Positions 36,801 through 47,158 of a DNA stretch of 64,000 nt are shown here, piece after piece. The notes beneath the pieces are model-generated. The model saw nothing but the letters and a program-made list of their open reading frames with translations. It did no database searches and had not been told where the DNA came from. The position numbers and the translations under genes are program-made. Origin of the DNA: Branchiostoma lanceolatum. Taxonomy: Eukaryota; Chordata; Leptocardii; Amphioxiformes; Branchiostomatidae. The DNA lies in contig NC_089723.1 of NCBI RefSeq assembly GCF_035083965.1, positions 33,173,193 to 33,237,192 of the forward strand. The letters run 5' to 3'. Each line of letters opens with the position of its first letter. The stretch's first letter is position 1.

Positions 36801-39800
36801 AGCTTCAATTTTTGGTGTACCCGTGCAGTGTATTTGGAGCCCTGCAGTCTTGGCCCTACAGCATCAAAGAAGTTTCGGGAGTAAACCAAAACCTTTTGAA
36901 GTTTGTTGACCCTGTCATGAAATCCCTCTGGTCCTCTTCTTGTCCACACCTGCACAGGTAAACAAAACACAGGTACTGTTAGGTAAGCATCTGGCTTCTA
37001 CAAGTACCTGTACTGACTGCTAAAATTAGACCACATCTATTTATTTGCTTGTTTTCTGACATCTTAATGTAAAGTTTTGGAAAGAGGACAAGTTGGAAAC
37101 AAAGGAGTTTGAGAAAAACTTGAATCTGACAATGTGCACTCTCTGAAACTGTATGTACTAAGGTGAAGACTCTCCCCTTAGGCTCTCTCTTAAGTTGTTC
37201 TTCCAGTTTACCATGTTTGTGTGTACCCAAAACCCAAAAAATACAATTTATGTGGGCTAATATTTGCATAGCAAGCCTGCATTAGGAGAAACTATGGCTT
37301 AAATATTGAAATTTGTAAAAACCGCTGTTATTTTTGCAAGACCGAGAGGTTTAGAAAATAAAAATGCTCAGAATGAAGATACAAGCTTTGTCCTCCCGCT
37401 AAGCCTACCCTCGTTGTTGTTGTTGCCAAGTTTTAACAATGTAAAGAAGCCAAGCATGAAGTTTGGAGTAAAGCTATGTTGTACCAACAGTGGTTGCCAG
37501 GAGAATGGCATGTGCTTGCATACTGCATGCTAAGCCACAGCAGAACTTGCCTCAGGCTGCTGAACGGTCATTAGGTCACTGCAAACCATATGAAATACAG
37601 TACTTTAGATTCAGTCATTTTTGTAGGGATTTAATTTCGTGGTAGGAGTGGATAGGGATTTTCGCTGTGTTTTTGAGTTTGCGGTTAAAACAATGCTGTA
37701 GCACAAAAACACACGTTTTCGCAGTGCAATAATTTTGCACGAAAATAAAACCACTGCAAATATTTTCTAAGATATACAGTACCTTATTCCCACCTTTGTG
37801 TCTGCTTTGAGTATCATTAATATCCGCCAAATTCATATGTACAGTCCAGATAAAACAATCTATTACCATCACTTGGCTTGATGCTTATTTATGAGCCAGA
37901 AAAGTGCTTCCATGTATAAATATTTTATGACGTTCTACTGTCTGTACTGTGGCCCTTCGTGTGAATTTGACTTAAGTGGTCTTGGATGTCATAACATTTC
38001 ATCAGGCCCTTAACCTTTGGCATGCTGAATTATTTGTGAGGCAATAAAATCTTATTAGGCAGGCTAGCCACATGACCAGACACCGCTGCTACTGTAAACA
38101 TACTGCAACGATGAAAAAAGGGATTCTTTCTTAGTATCTACTATCTAGGAAATTGTGATTTTTCAATATATGATTGTAGAAGAGTCCTTTGAGTCTTACA
38201 ACTTTTGCAAAGAAACCACCAAACAACCCAAAAGCAGCATGAGAATGAGTACACATAACTTGAACATTAACAAAGGAATAAAACACTCTCCCCCTCTTCT
38301 AACAGATAACAGTTTGGTTACTTAAGATCTCCTACTTAAACCTTAAAGGACCCATTGACCCATTCAGAACTTAACCCAACCTGTATACACACACCAGGGT
38401 TTAGTACTGAAGGTGCTGTGAGGTAGGGTGGATTCCTGTACACCAAACATCAACAAAATCAAGCGTATGATCAGTCAGATAAGTTTGAATATCCAAATGA
38501 GCTCGAGGTCTTAACAGTATAGCATTTCAATTGCTTGGCATTATTGTTCTGTTCTTGGCCTCTTTCATGACTTCTCTGCATGGGTAACCAGTAAAATTGT
38601 GGGTGGATAGCTTGTTGGTTTTAATGCTGGTACATGGTACAGCTACAAAGCTACAAAACCGGAAATTAAATATGTTTTCAATCAGTAGTGCAGAAAGTTT
38701 AGAATGTACATCACCAGCACATTTTTGTAGAATGCATTTTTGTAGAATGGAAACATATTTTTCCCTTCATGATTAGTTATGTGTACATATTTGTAGAGTA
38801 CTACCAAATTGGAGGACTTTTGTAGTGTACAGAGGCCTCCTGAACAAACTGTACACAACTTCACACCTGATAAGAATGACTTGCATTTTGAACGCTGTTG
38901 ATGTAGCTAGTAGGTTTCCTTACTGTTCAAGTTACCTGTTCTTTATAGATTTCTATAGGACGTTTTTCACAGCCATGGAATATATTTCATTTTGTTCATG
39001 TGTAGTCGTAGTCAAGAATTTGTATTCCGGCACTAAACGAACCTTTTGCCAAAATATTAATTGTGTAACAGTGTGGTTCAAGCGCCACTTACTGACGAGT
39101 CTAACTGGTCCGGACCTTTTAGCTTTGTGGTAAGTGCGTTGGGTTTGTACGCTGGCAGCCTGGGTTTGATTCCCGGGAGCCTCGAGACTGTACTACTCAC
39201 CTTGTGCGTTTCAGTTGTACAGTTTTGTGAAAATGGAGTGATTTTTTCTCACCTCCCAGGTGCTCAGGCATGCGTGCTCGTCTTCTCCACAACAGACCGC
39301 CAGTCGTTCGAGGCGATAGAATCTTGGAAGGGAAAGGTCGAAGATGAGTGTGGCGACATTCCCACAGTCCTAGTACAGAACAAGATTGATCTGGTAGAGG
39401 ACGCCAAAGTAGAGACGTAAGTCCTTTGGTGCTATGATTGGCAGCGGATTTGTTTATTTGTTTATTGAAATTCTCTCACACATGTGGATGGGGTGAGAGA
39501 ACAGGTGGTAACGCTTTTTCTAGCTCTCACCCCAGAAACATATACGGTACATCGTCAAAAATTGTTAAACATTTTACACAACACATCATAAAAGAACATA
39601 ACCAACCATAATTAGACGTAAGTAAACATATTACACTATATGTTATAACATGTTTCGGCCCTTTACCAACTCATCCCATGGCTGGATGACAGTTTCTGGG
39701 AAATATTAAACTTTAAAGATTCTTGCACAATTTGAGATGATACTGTTTTCCTGGAGGTAACATGTGTTTATTTGTTTGTTTGTTTGTTGATTTCTTGCAG

Positions 39801-41246
39801 GGAGGAAGCAGACACCTTAGCAAAAAAGCTCAAACTTAGGTTTTACCGGACATCTGTCAAGGATAATCTCAATGTTGAAGACGGTAAGTAAAAAGATAAT
39901 TACAGGTGAAGTCGGACAAAGATTGGTGCTTCAAATGTGGATGATTGTTTACTGTTTACCTCTCATCTGTCCCATTGCTGCTTTACAACTATGTTATCTC
40001 TTGGCTTATCTCAAGAGGCAGCAGAAGCAGGTTTTCTGGACTGTGTATATAGTACATTGTAGACTGTACTCTTATGACCTTGTTCAACAATTAATTGTCA
40101 CAACACTCACATGATTATAATTGATAAGAAAACACTGTGATAACAAAATGATACATGTATCAGGCAGACAAAAGAATACCCAGAAATATCGCCCAGTTAG
40201 AATACCTGACAGTAAAAACAGTTATCATTGGAGAGTTCTCATTTAGAGATCTCTCCTGTCATTCCAGAGGAAGATGGAACAGGACATCTGAAGATGAATT
40301 GTTCTCATTCTAAAAAAGATAGACAGTTGTTTTCATTTATTTATGTATTTATTCATTGGTTTGGCTGTTCAGCACGCACAGCCAGGGCTGCCCAACTTGC
40401 CTGTGGCTATTACAAATGTTAGCCCTGCTGACAAAGACAAGACATTACAATGGAATTTTGACATGGACAGTAAAACGAGCTATAACAGTATTCAAGTACA
40501 TGTACATGACGTTTCTTCTTTATTTCTCCAGTATTCAGGTATCTGGCTGACAAGTACCTGGAGAGGGTCCAGGCCATGGTGGAGGAGGAGCCACAGACCA
40601 ACCAGTCCAAGATTGGTACGTTACTGAGGAGGGGAGAGGGGAGGGCTAAGGGAGGGGTGGAGGGATGAGAGATGAGTGGGAAGGGGTGAGAAGGGGAGGG
40701 AAGGAGTAAGGCCTAAGGGGATGGGCAAGAGGAGTGTAGAGGATGGAGGAGCGCAGGGAGATGGATGGGGAGGAGAGATGAGATAAATTGAGGGGAGGGG
40801 AGGGAAAGGAGAGAAATGACTGTGGGGGTTAAAAATGTTTGGAAAAAAAAGAAAGAGAAACGAAGACAAGGAAAGAATAGGGAGTATCATGGAAGGAAGG
40901 GAGTGGGGAAGAGAAAGAAGGAACAGTGTCACTTTGTATTTCAAGATAACCTGGAAATGCTGAGAATAGAGAGAATAACAAAGAAAAGAGGGACAAAAAG
41001 AAGTAGAGTGGAGGAATTAGGAGATAAGTATTTCAAATCACTTTGTTGCAAATAGTGATTACTTTATCCTCACACTGGTCCATCCCTTTGACCTCAGGCA
41101 TGTTCAACACTGTCACAAGCAATGCCAACTCCTCGGCAAAGAAGAAGGAGGACAATGGGACCATCACGTTGTCGGGACCCAACAAGCGCAGAACCCACGG
41201 GAAGAAGAACCCGCTGTCCATGCTGGGGAAGTGCCAGTTGTTGTGA
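33811..41246 (+). CDS. RAB23: Ras-related protein Rab-23
   Basis: There are six coding exons: 33811-33965, 35886-35971, 39260-39416, 39801-39883, 40532-40615 and 41098-41246 (stop TGA 41244-41246). They total 714 bases, 237 residues, the human length. G1 is GNGAVGKSS (G16-S24; K22 binds phosphate). The switch region YKKTIGVDFLERQI, G3 WDTAGQE (D64, Q68), G4 NKID (N121-D124) and RFYRTSVKDNLNV are all present. It ends CQLL, a C-terminal CaaX-type box (C234) fitting single geranylgeranylation, as human Rab23 also has a CaaX-type end. The GTPase fold is intact and should cycle normally. In vertebrates Rab23 acts in ciliary trafficking and restrains Hedgehog signalling. The start codon is preceded by a clean acceptor at 33748. 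Exon 1 ends in phase 2, so the apparent TAA after ATAGAG is intronic. A purine-rich tract fills most of intron 5. Confidence 0.97.
34060..34213. repeat. TACTGTAAAT-family MITE copy
   Basis: It runs from CTGTAAATTCATTGTTGAAAC to AAAATAAAACCACTGCAGG, then AGATTTACAGTAC, in RAB23 intron 1 (coding numbering). The right half is clear and the left half is degraded. Confidence 0.5.
34357..34441. repeat. Intact 85-bp hairpin MITE (TAGCCT.AGTGTCATC tips)
   Basis: It is near-perfectly self-complementary: TAGCCTAAGTGTCATC, then TAGTTAGTTCCAGGCTTTCC, a short loop, and the reverse complement ending GATGACACTCAGGCTA. It has the same tips as 20347-21230 and 48022-48120 but a stem shared only with the former. 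Confidence 0.85.
37598..37783. repeat. TACTGTAAAT-family MITE copy
   Basis: It has inverted ends (AGTACTTTAGATTCAG and AGATATACAGTACC). The interior contains TTTGCGGTTAAAACAATGC and AAAATAAAACCACTGCAAAT, shared with 59640-59832. It lies in RAB23 intron 2. Confidence 0.65.
39110..39215 (+). repeat. tRNA-derived SINE head
   Basis: An A-box-like TTTGTGGTAAGTGCG is followed by a perfect T-arm, CCTGGGTTTGATTCCCGGG (B box GGTTTGATTCC). The acceptor stem is not tRNA-like and no normal tRNA fold is possible. It ends about 45 bases before the acceptor of RAB23 exon 3 (AG 39258-39259). Confidence 0.55.
40621..41020 (+). repeat. Long polypurine tract
   Basis: Almost uninterrupted A/G on the plus strand, with many GGGG and GGAGGGG runs (densest 40626-40830), starts 5 bases after the exon 5 donor of RAB23. 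It could form triplex or G-quadruplex structures. Confidence 0.8.
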
Positions 41247-44200
41247 TGTCTCATCCCCACCCACAGGCCCATCACATTCAATGCTACATTCTGATGGGAT
41301 AACAAGATGGTTTCATATTTTCCAGAGAGACCCTCTGTACAAAATATATCCAGGAATTGGGCTCTTGAAAAGGCTTCTCAGTCGGAGAATGAGCTTTTGT
41401 AAATGTGCTGTAAGCTTTGTAGTCACTGAGAGTTTTTGCTAGGATCTTTCATTATGCAACTAAAACAAAGTGCAGTTGTCCCACATTTTGTACAATGGAC
41501 TTATTATACAGTTTCAAAGTCATCTTGTAATTTCTAATTCTTTATTAACCTTCATTGAAAAAGATTATTTTCTATTTGAATGAAATTGATTGTACATTCC
41601 ACATCAATGAAAAATCAGTAGTTCTTGAAATGTAAAGCAGACTTTGAAGCTGTGTTCAAGCAGCATTAGTTGGGACCAGTTAAGTTTAAGGTTTATTGTA
41701 TGAACAAAAGAAAAGGAAGATGAGTTGAGAGAAGGCTTGCCAGTCAGGTTACAATTGATCTATTGGTAGACCCAGATACTGCAGTACATGTGAAAATTGT
41801 TATAGGGGGACTCAACAGGAGAGGAAAACTTAAAATTCCTGTTGATCAACTAATCTTGCTCGGTGTCACTGACAAAAAGAAGTGGATGCTACTTGAAACG
41901 TTTGACTATTTCCAAAATCACATCCAGTTGTTTGAGTAATTTCTCTTTGGTGTCTAACCTTCATTGACATGGCAGAGGAAAATGTTTTGGCTCTGTAGGA
42001 AATGTTTTTCAGAATTAAAAAAATAATTGTATTTGCAACTTGACATTGAATTTGGACCCCCCCTTTAAGAACAAGCACCAGATGTCTAAACCACAACAAT
42101 CTCTCCCCATCTTTCTCAGATATATTGATGGTATGATGAACAGAAAAGTAAACTCTATTTGAGCCTTTGGATCAAAAACAAAATGTGCATGAAACAGGCA
42201 ATAACAAAAAGATAAACTTTTCGAGATATTATCCTCAATAACTAACCCATGACAACAGGATTTGATCAACCTAATGCTGATAGGAAGATGGAGCATTCCA
42301 AAAGTCTTCTTTTTATTTTTGAAAAAGTACACAGAGGACCAAATGATACACTCTCTTAGCCTGGTTAACTTTCAAATGTATGACTTGATTTTATGGTTCC
42401 AAGTGCAGACGTTTTACTTACGGTATTTTGTGGTGATTCACGCAATACATAACCCTGGTTGTTGAGGAAATGTTTTGATTGGCAGTTGTGAAGTTTTCTT
42501 GTCATAAATACATGCTTAGTGTTGAAAAATGAAACTTAAGGGTCACTTAAATGACACTTAAAGGTCCTTTCCGTCCAGGTACTTACTTCACATTTTTTCC
42601 AAGCAGTTTGCCAATTTCATGGGATTTACAATTCAAAAGTATCAATTCTGTGAGGTATCAAACTACATGGTACAAATCATTGCAGTTTTACAAAATGTAC
42701 ATGAAGTTTTGACTATTGCACTTGACACTCTAGGAAAGGTGGAAAATATGTTTTTAAAAGGACTTATGTTCCGGTTTGTTGACTTATTCGTGGGACCATT
42801 CTTGTCCAAAAGTGTAAATGTTTTGAAAAAAAATGGATGCAACATCCTTGACAATGAGATTGTATAACCTGACGTTCCTCGCAAGGAGGGATACAGATTG
42901 TAAGGAGAAGAGAAGGAATCCTCCATCTGATAATGTAAAGATGATATTTTGATATGCTGTATGTATGTGGTGACTGATTGATACTTATTAACCCTATAGG
43001 TAGACGGGGCTGCTAGTGGCAGAATGTTTGGATTCTTTTGTCAGTGTTAATCCCATGCGAGGGTGGCAAGTCGACTACAGGTTTGCGATAGCAAAACTTG
43101 TATTATGTCATAGTCTGCTTTACTCAATGGGGACAACTGGTGACATAATTTGTAGGTTGTGGAAATATCACGGAGTGTTTCTTTTTTCCAAATGTACATG
43201 AAATGAAAATATCTCCATTCCCCGCCCTCTATACGGATTACACTGACAGATCCCCAGGAAGAGTAGTTGTGTTTTTAAAAGTTTAAACGTGTAAACATTT
43301 GTTTTTAGAATTTTTGCATCATTTTGTAACTAATTCATGGTATGACATTGATGTAAGTACAAGTACATTCCTAGGTGGCCACTAGATAAAGTGCTATAGT
43401 ACCTTTGTAAGATGTTACACTGTGCTGAGTTAAGATTCCATCTGTGAGATACCTTTGCCATCTAAGACAGTGAAATTTGTTCCTCAAATTGAAACTCATA
43501 TGGACTCAACATTCTAAAAGAAGACAATGCACAGAGACCAAAGAAAATGCTAGGAGGTATGTTTTCTATAAACTTTGATAAAGATTCTTTAATGATGGTG
43601 GTCTACATAATGTTTCATCACATCCAAGGAATACCAGGTTTTTCAATTGTTGCTAGAAAATCTGGGGAAAAATCATACCCTTCAATGAAAGGAAAAATCT
43701 TTCCCTTTCAGACCAGGGTGCTGAATTTCTTTTTGCATTGACTTGTGGACAAACACTTCATCTGGATATGTGTTTGGTCATCGAACAATCCAACATTGCC
43801 AACTCTTGCAGTGTTCATTACTAATTGGAACTGTTGAAAAAATGATTTGAGGTCCATTACTTATTGTATCAGAAACTTTCTGTGTGTTGACATGATACCT
43901 AAGAAAGCAAGGCATCGTTACCTTAGAGGAAATTTTGTAGATGTGTGGTCTCAACCAGTGCCATGTTAGAAGTGACCTGGCATCAGCTATGTAGATAGGG
44001 ACTATCATTGATTTCGCTATTTTTGCAGTGTCTTCTATAGATATATTACTCTACTGCTGCTATTAAACTATACATCCCTGTACTAATAGTATCTGTACAA
44101 GGACTCACTGTGTGTGGTAGTCCTTTATTATGCAATGTATTTCAAGTCCTGTCTGTCTTTGTCTAGATGTTACTGTTTTTTAAACCTATGCCCTGGATAA

Positions 44201-45094
44201 TGTTAGTCATTTTCCTACAGGAATTCCATGCCATTTTACCAGGGCTAGTTTTAAGTCACTACTCTGTGTTAAGACAGTGATAAAGTTGTGGATTTGAGAA
44301 CTTATGCGAAAAGAAGCCATGACTTTTTTATCAAGTATGTCACGTCTGAGACTGGAACTTGTATACCACTAATGGCTTATGTGTTGATTTGTTTGGCATA
44401 TACCGCTTGGAGGATGCTATACCACTTGAAAGATGTCATCAGGTTTAAAAGTGGACCAACTGCTCATCTCTTGATGCCTAGAATTCGAAATTATTCTCTA
44501 ACATCCACATTTCATGCTTCTCTGATTTTGTACCAACACTAACCAAATTGATGTTTCTTGTATATGTATGCTGAGGTCATTTTATGTCATGCAGCCAGTT
44601 GAATGTACATGTATTCAAACTGAAGGCCTACTTTGCTGTAGAACTACAAATTTCCAACCTGGAAATGTATCATAGTAAGTTCCTGTGCACTGTACAAACC
44701 ACTGATTTTCAATTTGATATATTATGTGACTAGTTCTCTGGAGCAACTTGTTTGTAATTTTAAGAACCACTTGATCATTAGGACACATGGATGATACCAC
44801 CTGTTTTAAACAAACATAGCTTTCTTATGTTTTGCAATGGACATGCCCACAATATATCTACATGTATGCTGATGAACTGAGTGTGGTTTGACTTCATTTC
44901 TGGACTCTATTGTATGCAAGGATAGTCTGAGTACCAGCCTCTGGGGTGACCGCCGCTGGCTCAATTTGTGTTGCTTCCTTGGGTAGCAAGTGACAAGAAT
45001 TGAGCCAGCGGTCACTACGGAGGCTGGTACTCAGGCAAATGCAAGGAATATATGCAGAATGTTTACTTGTAATAAATAAGATAATCTGAAAACA
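41247..45094. other. RAB23 3' region
   Basis: This is AT-rich DNA without a recognisable gene. Part or all of it may be a long RAB23 3'UTR; a clean AATAAA occurs at 45071-45076, just before the Penelope-like insertion. Frames such as 42619-42867 show no domain. Confidence 0.4.
44923..45038. repeat. Hairpin MITE, TAGTCTGAGTACCAGCCTC tips
   Basis: The left arm (TAGTCTGAGTACCAGCCTC, GTGACCGCCGCTGGCTCAAT) pairs with the right arm (ATTGAGCCAGCGGTCAC, GAGGCTGGTACTCAGGC) around a loop of about 35 bases. It has TAGNCTGAGT-type tips with yet another stem sequence. Confidence 0.8.
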
Positions 45095-45860
45095 GGGTGA
45101 TGTGTTTGAACCAAAATATTCAAGTTCCTAAGTACCCTAAGTGGGCCATAGACAAGGCAACCGCACCAAAGCCCCCTCAACAGAACAACAGGAACCCGGG
45201 GACGAGAGAGAGGGACAAAGGACGCATCACCCTTCCGTACATCAAGACCGTCTCAGAACCCCTGCGCAGAATATTTGCTTCACACGGGATTTCCACCAGC
45301 TTCAAACCTACGAACACACTGCGACAGCTTCTCGTGGCGCCGAAGGACAAAACCCCAAGAGAAGAGAAGTGCGGTGTAGTGTACCACATTCCGTGTCAGG
45401 GAACCACTAGACAAGGGACTTGTGAAGAATTCTACATTGGTGAGACAGAACGCTCATTGAGAACTAGATTCCTTGAACACAAACGCCCCAGCTCGCATTC
45501 GTCTGAAGTCTCTCAACACATCCACATTGAATCTCCGGGCCATACCGTTTCGCTGGACAAAGTCAGAATTCTGGACACTGAACAGGACTACTTTATGAGA
45601 GGTATAAAGGAGGCCATATATATCAGGGCACTCCAGCCGTCACTCAACAGAGACAGTGGGCGTTATAAACTTCCTGGCACGTTTGACCAATTGCTGACGT
45701 CACGTATCCGCAGTGACATGTGTCAATAGAGTCACGTGTCCGTAACTCTCGCGAGTTTACGTTCGGCAGTGATTGGTCATTATTGATCCTGAAGAAGGCG
45801 ACAGTGGTCGTCGAAAATTCGATCCGTGAATACCTTAGTGTTGGAAGAAAGTTTAGCATT
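45095..45860 (+). mobile_element. Penelope-like element, 5'-truncated, GIY-YIG domain intact
   Basis: An open frame of 210 codons (45097-45729; the first ATG may be fortuitous) encodes the C-terminal part of a Penelope-like protein: the LPYIKTVSEPLRRIF and STSFKPTNTLRQLL linker, then the GIY-YIG endonuclease with CGVVYHIPC, FYIGETERSLRTRFLEH, VSQHIHIESPGH, KEAIYIRALQPSLNRD and YKLPGTFDQLL. The reverse-transcriptase part is absent, so the copy cannot move by itself. A non-coding tail of about 130 bp follows and is shared with 5735-5895 (minus). The lack of stops or frameshifts suggests a fairly recent insertion. It sits about 290 bp upstream of the SMC6 promoter. Confidence 0.85.
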
Positions 45861-46147
45861 GTATTATATTCAAGTTCCTCTCAAAGTCCTATAAACTTAG
45901 TCATTGTATCAAAAGTTAGTGCCAAAATTTAATTCTTATGCAATCAAAGATAATCTAATTTCCTCAAAATCATCATTAATTAACGGTCCCTCCTGAGCAC
46001 TCAGTAACATACTCTAGTCCTACCCAGTATAACCAAGGATTACAAAGATTACATTGTAAATGGTACAACTGATTGAAAGTTGCAGTTATCGATAATTTCA
46101 ATAGGGGGCGTTTGATCATCCAATCGCACACTGCCACAGCTGTTTGC

Positions 46148-46247
46148 TGACGTCATCACCGTGCAGGGTTGGCGCCTTTTCTATTCGGACGGGTTCAGAC
46201 TTGTGCAATTGTGCTCGCTTTCCCCCTTGTTTTGAAGGCCGTCGCAG
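46148..46247 (+). promoter_or_regulatory. SMC6: SMC6 promoter and non-coding first exon
   Basis: A full CRE/ATF site TGACGTCA (46148-46155) and an E2F-like TTGGCGCC (46169-46176) precede GC-rich sequence ending GTCGCAG|GTATGT, a good donor at 46247/46248. The SMC6 start-codon exon begins after an acceptor at 47149, nine bases before its ATG, so an upstream non-coding exon is required. The transcription start is not determined. Confidence 0.55.
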
Positions 46248-47149
46248 GTATGTTTCATTCAGTTTTTCTTCATAATTGATTTCTGTATCATCTGATATGA
46301 CTCCTACACTCTTGTACTGTGTTTCAACGACTTGTTATGAAAGAGAAGGTACAGAAATCCTCCTAGACTGAGACGAAAACAACAAGGTTTCGATCTAACG
46401 TTACCGGCGCGGACTGAGTCGTGTCGTGATGGTGGTCGCTTCGGAAAACAGTTACGAAATTTACTCAGAGGAATAAAACAAAGAACGTTGTTTCAAACCG
46501 GTCCAGCAGATGGGCAGCAGCAGATGGTACTGTGTAGTAAAGTTTGTTACACACGGCAACCTCCCGTAATTTTCACGATCGTAATATTTTTCGCGGGCTC
46601 GATGGGGAGGGGTGGTGTATTTATTGGTTGCAGATGTGATACTCAACTGGACCATCACGGACAAGTCAGGAGGGAAATTCCTCAGTAAAAACAACATGGT
46701 GATACATTCTATTACACCTAACAGAAATTATATATTCCCAGACACAAAATTTGTATGCATAATTACCAAACTTCCCGTTGTTGTTTACAGCCAGGCCCTA
46801 GACCTTCACACTGTCACGACCTGTCACAGACAGAACAATTTGTGTATTGTTGTGGTAAACAGGTCGGGCTTGAATATTCATGAGGGTCATTGTCATTTCA
46901 TGTACACGTACACAATGCCATTCTGCATAAAATAGAACATGACAATTCACATGGCATTTTTATTTAAATTAGGATCCTTTAACTAACTAAAACTGACAGG
47001 TATTGAAAAGGCTAATGCCATGTGCAAGATGCCATGTGCAAGCCACTGCCTCTACAGACTCTAGGCTATGGGAGTAATGGCATAAAAGTGATATCTTTTT
47101 GTTTGAACATTGTAAGAGTTGCATAACCGAAGAGTTGTGTTTCTAACAG
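46248..47149. other. Probable SMC6 5'UTR intron
   Basis: This lies between the proposed non-coding exon and the start-codon exon. I see no coding sequence or clear repeat. Confidence 0.4.
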
Positions 47150-47158
47150 AAGACCAGG

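Noticed and set aside
39110-39215. Working tRNA gene
   Set aside because: Good T-arm and A/B boxes but no acceptor stem or proper anticodon arm; a SINE head is more likely.
41033-41305. Minus-strand frame opposite RAB23 exon 6
   Set aside because: It is the antisense shadow of the real exon.
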